Shown: positions 18,098-29,654, counted from the first letter of the stretch. The stretch is 64,000 nucleotides of DNA from Cupriavidus necator A5-1 (GCF_000744095.1 NZ_JQLI01000008.1:1922001-1986000), one strand, 5' to 3'. Notes: generated by a model from the letters alone, not told the origin. Translations and numbers: made by a program.

Positions 18098-20179
18098 ATG
18101 ACAGCGCAGTATCAGGTTCAGGACGGCGTAGCCGTCATCACGCTCGACAATCCCCCTGTCAACGGCCTGGGTCACAGCACCCGGCTTGGCATCGTCGAAG
18201 GCATGACCCGCGCGCTGGACGATGCCGCCGTCAAGGCGATCGTCATCACCGGCGCTGGCAAGGCATTCTCGGGCGGCGCCGACATCCGTGAATTCAATAC
18301 GCCCAAGGCCATGCAGGAGCCGACGCTGCACTCGGTGATCCGCGTGCTGGAAGCTTCGTCCAAGCCGGTGGTGGCCGCGGTGCACTCGGTCGCCATGGGT
18401 GGCGGCCTGGAACTGGCGCTGGGCTGTAACTACCGCGTGGCGTCCAAGGGCGCCCAGATCGCGCTGCCGGAAGTGAAGCTGGGCCTACTGCCCGGCGCCG
18501 GCGGCACGCAGCGCCTGCCGCGCGTGATCGGCCTGGAGGCCGCGGCCAACATGATCGTGTCGGGTACCCCGGTGCTGTCCGAGAAGTTCGCCGGTACCAA
18601 GCTGTTCGACGAGATCGTCGACGGTGACGTGCTGCCCGCAGCGGTCAAGTTTGCGCAGAACGTTGGCGCCGCCACCGGCCCGCACCCCAAGGTGCGCGAC
18701 CTGAAGGTGCGCCACGAGAACCCCGAAGGCTACCTGGGCTTTGCCCGCAACACCGTGGCCGCGATGGCCAAGAACTTCCCGGCGCCGCTGAAGTGCCTGG
18801 AAGCGGTGGCCGGCTCGCTCAAGCCGTTCGAGCAAGGCCTGAAGGAAGAGCGCGAGGGCTTCCTGTTCCTGGTGACCACGCCGGAATCGCGCGCGCTGCG
18901 CCACGCCTTCTTCGGCGAGCGTGCCGCCAGCAAGATCCCCGACGTGCCTGAAGGCACCGCGACCCGCAAGATCGAGAAGGTCGCCGTGATCGGCGCCGGC
19001 ACCATGGGTGGCGGCATCAGCATGAACTTCCTGAACGCCGGCATCCCGGTCACCATGCTGGAAACCAAGCAGGAAGCGCTGGACCGCGGCGTGGCCACGA
19101 TCCGCAAGAACTACGAGAACAGCGCCAAGAAGGGCAAGCTCACGAAAGAGAAGGTCGAGCAGCGCATGGGCCTGCTGAGCACCACGCTGTCCTATGACGA
19201 CCTCAAGGACGCCGACCTCATCATCGAGGCCGTGTTCGAGGAAATGGGCGTCAAGGAGACCGTGTTCAAGAAGCTGGATGAAGTCGCCAAGCAAGGCGCG
19301 ATCCTGGCCTCGAACACCTCCACGCTGGACGTGAACAAGATCGCTTCGTTCACCAAGCGTCCGCAGGACGTGGTCGGCATGCACTTCTTTAGCCCGGCCA
19401 ACGTGATGAAGCTGCTGGAAGTGGTGCGCGGCGAGAAGACCGGCAAGGACGTGCTGGCCACGGTCATGCAGATCGGCAAGAAGATCAAGAAGACCGCCGT
19501 GGTGTCGGGCGTGTGCGACGGCTTTATCGGCAACCGCATGATCGAGCAGTACAGCCGCCAGGCGGGCTACCTGCTGGACGAAGGCGCGCTGCCCGAGCAG
19601 GTCGACAAGGCCATCGAGAAGTTCGGCTTTGCCATGGGCCCGTTCCGCATGGGCGACCTGGCCGGCAACGACATCGGCTGGGCCATCCGCAAGCGCCGCG
19701 CGGTGGACAAGCCGGACATCCAGTACTCCAAGACCGCCGATCTGCTGTGCGAGATGGGCCGCTTCGGCCAGAAGACCGGCGCGGGCTGGTACGACTACAA
19801 GGCGGGCGACCGCAAGCCGTACCCGAACCAGCAGGTCAACGACATGATCGTGCAGCACTCGAAGGACCTGGGTATCACGCGCCGCAAGATCTCTGACGAA
19901 GAGATCGTCGAGCGCCTGGTATTCGCGCTGGTCAACGAAGGCGCCAAGATCCTGGAAGAAGGCATTGCTTCCAAGGCCTCGGATATCGACATGGTGTACC
20001 TGACCGGCTACGGCTTCCCGCTGTTCCGCGGCGGCCCGATGCTGTACGCGGACCAGGTCGGCCTGTACAACGTGGCGCTGGCGATGAAGCGCTACGCCAA
20101 GGGCTACCACGGTGAAGCCTGGCAGGTCGCGCCGCTGCTGCAGAAGCTGGCGGACGAAGGCAAGGGCTTTAACGGTTAA
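18098..20179 (+). CDS. fadB: Bifunctional enoyl-CoA hydratase / 3-hydroxyacyl-CoA dehydrogenase
   Basis: A 693-residue multifunctional beta-oxidation enzyme. The N-terminal crotonase domain (~1-190) has the oxyanion segments KAFSGGADIREF and MGGGLELALGC and the catalytic Glu in ALPEVKLGLLPGAGG. The NAD-binding dehydrogenase domain begins at VAVIGAGTMGGGISMNF (~residue 298), with the catalytic His in GMHFFSPANVMKLLEVV. The C-terminal dehydrogenase domains are complete. ATG 18098 is preferred (AAAGGAA 6-12 bases upstream) over an in-frame ATG at 18047. It is first of an eleven-gene cluster. The length and single-chain layout match the FadJ/peroxisomal-type enzyme common in Cupriavidus. Confidence 0.95.
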   Translation: MTAQYQVQDGVAVITLDNPPVNGLGHSTRLGIVEGMTRALDDAAVKAIVITGAGKAFSGGADIREFNTPKAMQEPTLHSVIRVLEASSKPVVAAVHSVAMGGGLELALGCNYRVASKGAQIALPEVKLGLLPGAGGTQRLPRVIGLEAAANMIVSGTPVLSEKFAGTKLFDEIVDGDVLPAAVKFAQNVGAATGPHPKVRDLKVRHENPEGYLGFARNTVAAMAKNFPAPLKCLEAVAGSLKPFEQGLKEEREGFLFLVTTPESRALRHAFFGERAASKIPDVPEGTATRKIEKVAVIGAGTMGGGISMNFLNAGIPVTMLETKQEALDRGVATIRKNYENSAKKGKLTKEKVEQRMGLLSTTLSYDDLKDADLIIEAVFEEMGVKETVFKKLDEVAKQGAILASNTSTLDVNKIASFTKRPQDVVGMHFFSPANVMKLLEVVRGEKTGKDVLATVMQIGKKIKKTAVVSGVCDGFIGNRMIEQYSRQAGYLLDEGALPEQVDKAIEKFGFAMGPFRMGDLAGNDIGWAIRKRRAVDKPDIQYSKTADLLCEMGRFGQKTGAGWYDYKAGDRKPYPNQQVNDMIVQHSKDLGITRRKISDEEIVERLVFALVNEGAKILEEGIASKASDIDMVYLTGYGFPLFRGGPMLYADQVGLYNVALAMKRYAKGYHGEAWQVAPLLQKLADEGKGFNG

Positions 20180-20209
20180 TACGCCAACAGGGTTCAGCCA
20201 GGAGCGGCC

Positions 20210-20854
20210 ATGAACACCACCATCGGACCTGACGATTGCCTGTTGGTGATCGACGTGCAAAACGACTTCATGCCGGGCGGCGCGCTTGCCGTGCCCAACG
20301 GCGACGAGGTGGTGCCCGTCATCAACCGGCTGGCGCGCGCGTTCGGGCACGTGGTGCTGACGCAGGACTGGCATCCGGCCGCGCACGTCTCGTTCGCGGC
20401 CAACCATGCCGGCACGCAGCCGTTCCAGTCGCTCACGCTGCCATATGGCGAGCAGGTGCTGTGGCCGGTGCACTGCGTGCAGGACACGCCGGGCGCCGCG
20501 CTGCATGCGGGCCTTCACGTGCCGCACGCGCGGTTGCTGATCCGCAAGGGCCACCACGCCGACGTGGACAGCTACTCCGCCTTCCTGGAGGCGGACCGCA
20601 CCACGCGCACCGGGCTGGCTGGCTACCTGCGCGAGCATGGCGTGAAGCGCGTGTTCTGCGCGGGGCTGGCGACGGACTACTGCGTGGCATGGAGCGCGCT
20701 CGATGCGCGCGCCGCGGGCTTCGAGGCCGCCGTGATCGAGGACGCCTGCCGCGCCATCGACCTGGAAGGGTCGCTGGCCAGGGCATGGCAGGACCTCGGC
20801 GACGCCGGCGTCGCGCGCGTCATGTCCGCCGACCTGCTCAAGGGCCAGGGCTGA
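20210..20854 (+). CDS. pncA: Nicotinamidase (isochorismatase fold)
   Basis: A 214-residue PncA that deamidates nicotinamide to nicotinate in NAD salvage. The catalytic triad is visible: Asp in VIDVQNDFMPGGAL, Lys in LIRKGHHADVDSYSAF, and Cys in GLATDYCVAWSALDA. The metal ligands lie in TQDWHPAAHVSF. It lies 30 bases after the fadB-like gene and 47 bases before the thiolase, so it is probably in the same transcript. This is an unusual partner for beta-oxidation genes, perhaps linked to NAD demand. Confidence 0.94.
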   Translation: MNTTIGPDDCLLVIDVQNDFMPGGALAVPNGDEVVPVINRLARAFGHVVLTQDWHPAAHVSFAANHAGTQPFQSLTLPYGEQVLWPVHCVQDTPGAALHAGLHVPHARLLIRKGHHADVDSYSAFLEADRTTRTGLAGYLREHGVKRVFCAGLATDYCVAWSALDARAAGFEAAVIEDACRAIDLEGSLARAWQDLGDAGVARVMSADLLKGQG

Positions 20855-20901
20855 ACCGAACCACCGAACTGAAAGACACAAGAGATTCCGAGGAGCAACA
20901 C

Positions 20902-22080
<1,179 letters not shown>

Positions 22081-22118
22081 CTGCCGACAAGGCCGGCAAG
22101 GCTGGCAAGGCTCGCATG

Positions 22119-22313
22119 CTGCCGGTTTGCTCCCCTCTCCCGCCTGCGGGAGAGGGGCGGGGGAGAGGGGCGGCGCGTGCAGAGACCATGACGGTTCAGC
22201 TATGCCCAACGGCCCCGAAAGCCCACCAGCATCATTAAGCGCGCCTGATGCTGCAAACGCCTGCCCTCTCCCGCCCCTCTCCCATAAATGGGAGAGGGGA
22301 GAAAACCGGCAGT
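22119..22313. repeat. Dispersed double-hairpin repeat, copy R3 (with near-perfect terminal inverted repeats)
   Basis: This is the best preserved copy. The ends CTGCCGGTTTGCTCCCCTCT and AGAGGGGAGAAAACCGGCAG are inverted over about 23 bases with one mismatch. Each end contains its own small hairpin. The 195-base element lies inside the fad cluster, between fadA and the acyl-CoA dehydrogenase gene, without separating the operon by more than 300 bases. No coding potential is seen. Confidence 0.8.
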
Positions 22314-22382
22314 TCGCAAGAAGACAAGAAGACGGCAATTAGAACTCGCAGCGCGCCACGCAGTGCGCCGCATGGAGACACC

Positions 22383-24245
22383 ATGTCGATGATCCTTTCC
22401 CGCCGCGACCTGAACTTCGTGCTGTACGAATGGCTCAAGGTCGACGAACTGACCCGCATCCCGCGCTACGCCGACCACTCGCGCGAGACCTTCGATGCCG
22501 CGCTGGACACCTGCGAGAAGATCGCCACCGATCTGTTCGCGCCGCACAACAAGAAGAACGACCAGCAGGAACCGCATTTTGACGGCGAGACCGTCAGCAT
22601 CATCCCCGAGGTCAGCACCGCGCTGAAGGCCTTCTGCGAGGCCGGGCTGATGGCCGCCGGGCAGGATTACGAACTGGGCGGCATGCAGCTCCCGGTAGTG
22701 GTCGAGAAAGCCGGTTTTGCCTATTTCAAGGGCGCCAACGTCGGCACCAGCTCCTATCCCTTCCTGACCATCGGCAATGCCAACTTGCTGCTCAAGCATG
22801 GCACGCCGGCGCAGGTCGACACCTTCGTCAAGCCGGAGATGGAAGGGCGCTTCTTCGGCACCATGTGCCTGTCGGAACCGCAGGCCGGTTCGTCGCTGTC
22901 CGACATCACCACGCGCGCCGAGTACGAGGGCGAATCGCCGCTGGGCGCGCAATATCGCCTGCGCGGCAACAAGATGTGGATCTCCGCCGGAGAGCATGAG
23001 CTGTCGGACAACATCGTCCACCTGGTACTGGCCAAGATCCCCGGCCCGGACGGCAAGCTGATCCCGGGCGTGAAGGGTATCTCGCTGTTTATCGTGCCCA
23101 AGTACCTGGTCAACGAGGACGGCTCGCTGGGCGAGCACAACGATGTGGTGCTGGCCGGCCTGAACCACAAGATGGGCTACCGCGGCACCACCAACTGCCT
23201 GCTCAACTTCGGCGAAGGCATGAAGTACAAGCCGGGCGGCAAGGCCGGCGCGATCGGCTACCTGGTGGGCGAGCCGCACAAGGGGCTGGCCTGCATGTTC
23301 CACATGATGAACGAGGCGCGCATCGGCGTCGGCCTGGGCGCGGTGATGCTGGGCTATACCGGCTACCTGCATGCGCTCGACTACGCGCGCAACCGCCCGC
23401 AGGGCCGCCCGGTCGGCCCCGGCGGCAAGGATGCGGCCAGCCCGCAGGTCAGGCTGGTCGAGCACGCCGATATCCGCCGCATGCTGCTGGCGCAGAAAAG
23501 CTACGTCGAAGGCGGCCTGGCGCTGAACCTGTACTGCGCACAACTCGTCGACGAAGAAGAAGCGGCCGCCGCCTCTGGCGACGAGGCCACCCACGCGCGC
23601 CTGGCGCTGCTGCTCGACATCCTGACGCCGATCGCCAAGAGCTGGCCGTCGCAATGGTGCCTGGAAGCCAACAACCTGGCGATCCAGGTGCATGGCGGCT
23701 ACGGCTATACGCGCGAGTACAACGTCGAGCAGTTCTACCGCGACAACCGCCTGAACCCGATCCACGAAGGCACGCACGGCATCCAGGGCCTGGACCTGCT
23801 GGGGCGCAAGGTGGTGATGAAGGATGGCGCGGCGTTCAAGCTGCTGGGCGAGCGCGTGCAGGACACGATCCAGCGCGCGTTGGGTGCGGACGATGCCGAA
23901 CTGGCGCAGCAGGCGCGCGCGCTCGGTGCCGCTACCAGGCGCCTGGCAGAGGTCACGCAGACGCTGTGGAGCGCGGGCGACCCCAACGTGACGCTGGCCA
24001 ATGCCACGGTCTACCTGGAAGCCTTCGGGCACGTGGTGGTGGCGTGGATCTGGCTGGAGCAGGCGTTGGTGGCGCATGCAGGGCTGGCCCGGGCGAGCGG
24101 CAAGGAGGACGACGATTTCTATCGCGGCAAGCTGGCCGCGGCGGCCTACTTCTTCCGCTGGGAATTGCCCCGGGTCGGCCCGCAACTCGACCTGCTCGAA
24201 ACGCTCGACCGCACCACGCTCGACATGCAGGACGCCTGGTTCTGA
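22383..24245 (+). CDS. Acyl-CoA dehydrogenase with long C-terminal domain
   Basis: A 620-residue FAD enzyme catalysing the first beta-oxidation step. FAD-binding features include TMCLSEPQAGSSLSDITTRAE and KMWISAGEHEL. The catalytic glutamate is probably the one in NPIHEGTHGIQGLDLLGRK. The extra ~150 residues at the C-terminus put it in the larger (~600 aa) DmdC/FadE5-like group rather than the ~380-residue short-chain type. ATG 22383 fits the family start (MSMILSRRDLNFVLYEWL). It should feed the FadB-type enzyme and thiolase encoded upstream. Confidence 0.94.
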   Translation: MSMILSRRDLNFVLYEWLKVDELTRIPRYADHSRETFDAALDTCEKIATDLFAPHNKKNDQQEPHFDGETVSIIPEVSTALKAFCEAGLMAAGQDYELGGMQLPVVVEKAGFAYFKGANVGTSSYPFLTIGNANLLLKHGTPAQVDTFVKPEMEGRFFGTMCLSEPQAGSSLSDITTRAEYEGESPLGAQYRLRGNKMWISAGEHELSDNIVHLVLAKIPGPDGKLIPGVKGISLFIVPKYLVNEDGSLGEHNDVVLAGLNHKMGYRGTTNCLLNFGEGMKYKPGGKAGAIGYLVGEPHKGLACMFHMMNEARIGVGLGAVMLGYTGYLHALDYARNRPQGRPVGPGGKDAASPQVRLVEHADIRRMLLAQKSYVEGGLALNLYCAQLVDEEEAAAASGDEATHARLALLLDILTPIAKSWPSQWCLEANNLAIQVHGGYGYTREYNVEQFYRDNRLNPIHEGTHGIQGLDLLGRKVVMKDGAAFKLLGERVQDTIQRALGADDAELAQQARALGAATRRLAEVTQTLWSAGDPNVTLANATVYLEAFGHVVVAWIWLEQALVAHAGLARASGKEDDDFYRGKLAAAAYFFRWELPRVGPQLDLLETLDRTTLDMQDAWF

Positions 24246-24293
24246 CCGGGCCGCGCCCCATCGACAAGAGACAAGAGAACGAAGGAAGACAAC

Positions 24294-25076
<783 letters not shown>

Positions 25077-25186
25077 GCGGGGCAATCCGGCGCCGCGGCT
25101 TGGCGGAACGCCGGATTGCGCTCAAACTTGGGGCCCGCGCGAGGCGGCTGCCTCGCAGGTACTCATTTTCCGGACTTGCATTTGCC

Positions 25187-25624
25187 ATGAACCAGTACAA
25201 AGGGCCCCTGACCCATATCCCCTTCCTCGCCGACCTCGGTGTGTCCTGCAGCCTGGCTGAAGGCGGGCGCAGCGAGATCGCGCTGCCGATCCTCAAGCGT
25301 CACGAGAACAGCTGGGACATGGCGCACGGCGGCGTGATCATGACGCTGCTCGACGTGGCCATGGCCGTGGCCGGCCGCAGCGCCGACGCTGACGGCCGTG
25401 GCGTGGTCACCATCGAGATGAAGACCAGTTTCATGGCGCCCGGGCGCGGCACGCTGACCGCGCGCGGCACCACCGTGCACCGCACCACCACCATGGTGTT
25501 CTGCGAAGGCGAGATCGTCGACGCCGACGGCAAGACCGTGGCGCGCGGCTCGGGCACCTTCAAGTACATCCGGCGCATGCCGCCGCAGCGCCCGGGCGAA
25601 ACCGACACCGGCGCCGACGGCTGA
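25187..25624 (+). CDS. PaaI-type hotdog thioesterase
   Basis: A 145-residue hotdog-fold protein with the PaaI family core RHENSWDMAHGGVIMTLLDVAMAVAGRS and MKTSFMAPGRGTLTARG. Such enzymes hydrolyse acyl- or arylacyl-CoA and can relieve CoA sequestration. The ATG at 25187 gives the usual length; an upstream in-frame ATG would add 29 arginine-rich residues. It follows the SDR by about 110 bases. Confidence 0.88.
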   Translation: MNQYKGPLTHIPFLADLGVSCSLAEGGRSEIALPILKRHENSWDMAHGGVIMTLLDVAMAVAGRSADADGRGVVTIEMKTSFMAPGRGTLTARGTTVHRTTTMVFCEGEIVDADGKTVARGSGTFKYIRRMPPQRPGETDTGADG

Positions 25625-25645
25625 CCACCGGCAAGACGAAAGTAC

Positions 25646-25670
25646 GCGGGGCGGCGCTGCCGCTCCCCGC
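25646..25670 (+). other. GC-rich hairpin between thioesterase and oxidoreductase genes
   Basis: GCGGGG pairs with CCCCGC and CGGC with GCCG around a GCT loop, with a 2-base bulge. No T-run follows, so it is more likely an mRNA processing or stability element than a terminator. Confidence 0.4.
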
Positions 25671-25729
25671 CTTGCAGTATCCAGGCAGTTTCCATGCTGT
25701 TTCCACATTCCTAATGGAAGGAACCGATC

Positions 25730-26740
25730 ATGTCCAATACGTTCAAGCGCATCGTCCTGGCCTCGCGTCCCGAGGGCGCGGTAACGCCGGCCAATTTCCG
25801 GCTGGAAGAAGTCCCCGTGCCGCAGATCGCCGACGGCCAGGTGCTGGTGCGCAACCACTACCTGTCGCTGGACCCGTACATGCGCGGCCGCATGAACGAG
25901 AGCAAGTCCTACGCCGTGCCGCAGCCGCTCAATGAAGTGATGATCGGCGGCACCGTGGGCGAGGTGGTGGAAAGCAGGAACAGCAAGTTCAAGCCGGGCG
26001 ACAAGGTGGTCGGCATGTTCGGCTGGCAGGAAATGGGCGTCAGCGACGGCACCGGCCTGCAGGTGGTGGACACCACGCATATCCCGCTGTCGGCCTACCT
26101 GGGTTCGGTCGGTATGCCGGGCGTGACCGCCTGGTACGGGCTGAACAAGATCATCATGCCGAAGCCGGGCAAGACCATCGCCGTGAGCGCGGCCTCGGGC
26201 GCGGTCGGCAGCGTGGTCGGGCAACTGGCCAAGCTGGCCGGCTGCCGCGCGGTCGGCTTTGCCGGCGGCAAGGACAAGTGCGACTACGTGGTCAACGAGC
26301 TGGGTTTCGATGCCTGTATCGACTACAAGGCGGCGAAGGATCCCAAGGAGCTCTACACGATGCTCAAGGAAGCCACGCCCGACGGCATCGACGGCTATTT
26401 CGAGAACGTCGGCGGCGATATCCTGGACGCGGTGATGCTGCGCATGAACGCCTTCGGCCGCATCGCCATGTGCGGCATGATCGCGGGCTACGACGGCCAG
26501 CCGGTGCCGCTGAAGAGCCCGCAGCTGATCCTGGTGTCGCGCCTGACCATCGAGGGCTTTATCGTCTCGGAGCATATGGAAGTCTGGCCGCAGGCACTGA
26601 AGGAACTGGGCACCGCCGTCGCGCAGGGCAAGCTCAAGTTCCGCGAGAGCATTGCCGAAGGGCTGGCCAGCGCGCCGGAGGCCTTTATCGGCCTGCTCAA
26701 GGGCAAGAACTTCGGCAAGCAGCTGGTCAAGCTGGTCTGA
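25730..26740 (+). CDS. NADP-dependent oxidoreductase, MDR superfamily (zinc-independent)
   Basis: A 336-residue member of the PTGR/CurA-like branch of medium-chain reductases, which typically reduce activated double bonds of enones with NADPH. Key parts are YLSLDPYMRGRM, the PGVTAWYGL segment, the nucleotide motif VSAASGAVGSVVGQLAK, and the C-terminal GKNFGKQLVKLV. The catalytic-zinc cysteine/histidine set of alcohol dehydrogenases is absent. It begins 105 bases after the thioesterase with AAGGA upstream. Confidence 0.9.
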   Translation: MSNTFKRIVLASRPEGAVTPANFRLEEVPVPQIADGQVLVRNHYLSLDPYMRGRMNESKSYAVPQPLNEVMIGGTVGEVVESRNSKFKPGDKVVGMFGWQEMGVSDGTGLQVVDTTHIPLSAYLGSVGMPGVTAWYGLNKIIMPKPGKTIAVSAASGAVGSVVGQLAKLAGCRAVGFAGGKDKCDYVVNELGFDACIDYKAAKDPKELYTMLKEATPDGIDGYFENVGGDILDAVMLRMNAFGRIAMCGMIAGYDGQPVPLKSPQLILVSRLTIEGFIVSEHMEVWPQALKELGTAVAQGKLKFRESIAEGLASAPEAFIGLLKGKNFGKQLVKLV

Positions 26741-26822
26741 GCCCCGTACCGGCGGCGTGCCCGCGGGCGTGCCGCCGGCCACGCAGTTCAGGACAACGCA
26801 GGCAGAACAAGAGGAGACACCG

Positions 26823-27665
26823 ATGAACGCCCCGCAAGTCACTGAGCGCGCCGACGAGATCGGCGCCGGCCTGTCCGAAGAGGTCAAGGCCCGCTACCGC
26901 AACCTGCCGCGCCCGCCGCAGTTCGCCACCGCGGCCGAGGAGCGCCTGCACCGCAAGCAGCGCCTGGCCGCGGCCTTCCGCTTGTTCTCGAAATTCGGTT
27001 TCGACGAAGGCGTGGCCGGCCATATCACCGCGCGCGATCCGGAGTTCACCGATACCTTCTGGGTCAACCCCTTCGGCGTGCATTTCAGCCAGGTCACGGT
27101 CTCCAACCTGATCCGCTGCGATCACCACGGCGACGTGGTGGAGGGCGACTATCCGGTCAACGCCGCCGCCTTCGCCATCCATTCACGCATACACCAGACC
27201 CGCCCCGACGCGGTCGCCGCGGCGCATTCGCACAGCACCTATGGCCGCGCCTGGTCCACGCTGGGCCGTCCGCTCGATCCGCTGACGCAGGACGTGTGCG
27301 CGTTCTACAACGACCACGCGGTCTATGACGACTTCGGCGGCGTGGTGGTGGAGCTGGACGAAGGCCAGCGCATCGCCAACGCACTCGGCCAGAACAAGGC
27401 CGCGATCCTGCAGAACCACGGCCTGCTGACGGTCGGCAAGACCGTGGACGAGGCGGCGTGGTGGTTTATCACGATGGAGCGGTCGTGCCAGGTGCAGCTG
27501 CTGGCCGAAGCCGCTGCCGCGCGCACGCAGGCACCGCTGAAGATGATCTCCGACGCGGCCGCGCGCCAGTCGTATTCGATCGTCGGCACGGCGCAGGCGG
27601 GCTGGTTCCAGTTCCAGCCGCTGTACGCCCGCATCGTCAAGGAACAGCCAGACCTGCTGGACTGA
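26823..27665 (+). CDS. Class II aldolase/adducin family protein
   Basis: A 280-residue protein. The metal-binding histidines are visible in AAAHSHSTYGRAW and in ILQNHGLLTVG. Members include fuculose-phosphate-type aldolases and decarboxylases, but this subgroup (with MTERADEIG-like leader and FGVHFSQVTVSNL) has no clear assigned reaction. It is paralogous at the fold level to OtnC further right. GAGGAG lies 4-9 bases before the ATG. Confidence 0.85.
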   Translation: MNAPQVTERADEIGAGLSEEVKARYRNLPRPPQFATAAEERLHRKQRLAAAFRLFSKFGFDEGVAGHITARDPEFTDTFWVNPFGVHFSQVTVSNLIRCDHHGDVVEGDYPVNAAAFAIHSRIHQTRPDAVAAAHSHSTYGRAWSTLGRPLDPLTQDVCAFYNDHAVYDDFGGVVVELDEGQRIANALGQNKAAILQNHGLLTVGKTVDEAAWWFITMERSCQVQLLAEAAAARTQAPLKMISDAAARQSYSIVGTAQAGWFQFQPLYARIVKEQPDLLD

Positions 27666-27756
27666 AGCGCCATCGCGCGGGTCAGAAGGGGTTGCCGCAA
27701 CACGCCGCCGAGCGCGGCCCTCCGCGCAATCGTTCCACACACAGGAGATGGATCGC

Positions 27757-28692
27757 ATGGCCGACATCATTCTTCACCAGTACGCGACCTCGCCGTTCTC
27801 GGAAAAAATCCGCCTGCTGCTCGGCGCCAAGGCGCTGGCATGGCAGGCCGTGGAAATCCCCGCCATCCTGCCCAAGCCCGACCTGCTGGCGCTGACCGGC
27901 GGCTACCGCCGTACGCCGGTGATGCAGATCGGCGCCGACATCTATTGCGACACCGCGCTGATCTGTGAGGTGCTGGACGCGCTGGCGCCCACGCCGGCGC
28001 TGTATCCGCCGGAGCAGGCCGCGGCGGCGCGGCTGGCAGCCGCGTGGTTCGATACCGCGTTGTTCACCGCGTCGGTGACCTACGTGTTCCAGCCGGCCGG
28101 CGTCGCCAGCATGCTGGGGCACCTGTCGCCGGCGCAGATCCAGGCCTTCACCGCCGACCGCAAGGCCATGCGCGGCGATACCAACGCGCTGCGCATGCCG
28201 CTGGCCGAGGCGAGCGCGCTGCTGCACAAGACCTTCAGCCACCTGGAGAGGCAGTTCGCGGCCGGCATCGCGCATGTGGCCGGCCCGGCGCTGTCGGTGG
28301 CGGACTTCTCGCTGTATCACAACCTCTGGTTTATCCGCCGCGCCGGCGCGCTGGCACAGTTGCTGGAAGCGTTCCCGCGGCTGCAGGCCTGGTATGCGCG
28401 CATGAACACCTTCGGCCATGGCCGCCCGCGCGTGATCGACAGCGAGGACGCCATTGCCGCGGCCCACCGCGCCGACCCGGTGGCGCTGGAAGAGGGCGTG
28501 GTCGCCGATGGCGGCCTGCAGGCCGGCGACCCCGTCACCGTCACGCCCACCGACTACGCCCGCGACCCCGTGGCCGGCGTGCTGCTGTCGCTGACGGCAG
28601 CCCGCGTCACGCTGCGCCGGCAGGACACGCGCGCGGGCGCGCTCAACGTGCATTTCCCGCGGCAGGGCTACCAGGTGCAGCGCGCCGCCTGA
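27757..28692 (+). CDS. Glutathione S-transferase family protein with C-terminal extension
   Basis: A 311-residue protein. The N-terminal thioredoxin-like GST domain (~1-78; YATSPFSEKIRLLLGAK, YRRTPVMQIGADIYCDT) is followed by a helical GST C-domain to ~210 and about 90 more residues ending in a beta-rich stretch. ATG 27757 is chosen because AGGAG lies 9 bases upstream; the ATG at 27748 directly abuts that SD. The serine in YATSPFSEK may be the thiol-activating residue. Substrate unknown. Confidence 0.85.
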   Translation: MADIILHQYATSPFSEKIRLLLGAKALAWQAVEIPAILPKPDLLALTGGYRRTPVMQIGADIYCDTALICEVLDALAPTPALYPPEQAAAARLAAAWFDTALFTASVTYVFQPAGVASMLGHLSPAQIQAFTADRKAMRGDTNALRMPLAEASALLHKTFSHLERQFAAGIAHVAGPALSVADFSLYHNLWFIRRAGALAQLLEAFPRLQAWYARMNTFGHGRPRVIDSEDAIAAAHRADPVALEEGVVADGGLQAGDPVTVTPTDYARDPVAGVLLSLTAARVTLRRQDTRAGALNVHFPRQGYQVQRAA

Positions 28693-28751
28693 GCGCGCGC
28701 CACGCACCCGCCCGCCGTTCCCACCACGATTCACGCGACAGGACAGACGAC

Positions 28752-29654
28752 ATGAAGGATTTCTCCAACAAGGTGGCCGTGATCACCGGCGGCGCCTCGG
28801 GCTTTGGCAAGGAGTTCGCCCGCATCGGCGCCGACCTCGGCATGAAGCTGGTGCTGGCCGATGTACAGGAAGACGCACTGGACGCCACCGTGGCCGAGTT
28901 CAAGGCGCGCAACGTGCCGGTGATCGGCCTGCGCACCGACGTGTCGCGCGCCGACCAAGTGCAGGCGCTGGCCGATGCCGCTATCGAGGCCTTCGGTGAG
29001 GTCAACCTGCTGTTCAACAACGCCGGCGTGGGTGCGGGCGGCCTGATCTGGGAGAACTCCGAGAAGGACTGGGAGTGGGTGATGGGCGTCAACCTCTACG
29101 GCGTGGTGCACGGCGTGCGCATCTTCACGCCGCTGATGCTGGCCGCCGCGGAAAAAGATCCGTCGTACCAGGGCCATATCGTCAACACGGCATCGATGGC
29201 GGGCTTGCTCAATCCGCCGGCGATGGGCGTGTACAACGTGTCCAAGCACGCGGTGGTGTCGCTGTCGGAAACGCTGTACCAGGACCTCGGGCTGGTCACT
29301 GAGCAGGTGCGCTGCTCGGTGCTGTGCCCGTACTTCGTCCCCACCGGCATCAACCAGTCGCAGCGCAACCGGCCTACCGACCTGGCCAACCAGGCGCCGC
29401 CGACGCGCTCGCAACTGGTGTCGCAGGCGCTGTCGGACAAGGCCGTCGGCTCCGGCAAGGTCACCGCGGCCGAGGTCGCGCAGAAGACCTTCGATGCCAT
29501 CCGCGAAGAAAACTTCTATATTTATTCCCACCCCCAGGCGCTGGCACCCGTGCGCCAGCGCTTCGAGGACATCGTCGGGCCGCGCAATCCCGGCGATCCG
29601 TTTGCCGACAAGCCCGAGGTCCGTGCGGGCCTGGTGGCCGCGTTGCGCGGCTGA
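28752..29654 (+). CDS. Short-chain dehydrogenase/reductase
   Basis: A 300-residue SDR. It has the coenzyme motif TGGASGFGKEFARIG and Asp in LVLADVQED (suggesting NAD preference), NNAGVGAGG, and catalytic Ser/Tyr/Lys in NTASMAGLL...YNVSKHAVVS. A longer C-terminal part (to residue 300) distinguishes it from FabG types. It lies 59 bases after the GST gene and 30 bases before the hydrolase. Probably oxidises a hydroxy intermediate. Confidence 0.9.
   Translation: MKDFSNKVAVITGGASGFGKEFARIGADLGMKLVLADVQEDALDATVAEFKARNVPVIGLRTDVSRADQVQALADAAIEAFGEVNLLFNNAGVGAGGLIWENSEKDWEWVMGVNLYGVVHGVRIFTPLMLAAAEKDPSYQGHIVNTASMAGLLNPPAMGVYNVSKHAVVSLSETLYQDLGLVTEQVRCSVLCPYFVPTGINQSQRNRPTDLANQAPPTRSQLVSQALSDKAVGSGKVTAAEVAQKTFDAIREENFYIYSHPQALAPVRQRFEDIVGPRNPGDPFADKPEVRAGLVAALRG

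Noticed and set aside
18485..20881. 798-codon minus-strand frame opposite the fadB-like and pncA genes
   Set aside because: No recognisable family, composition of an antisense shadow, and spans the boundary of two well supported genes.
20236..20901. Long upstream extension of the thiolase frame through pncA
   Set aside because: The extension is out of frame with pncA, arginine-rich, and the ATG at 20902 has a ribosome site and the normal thiolase N-terminus.
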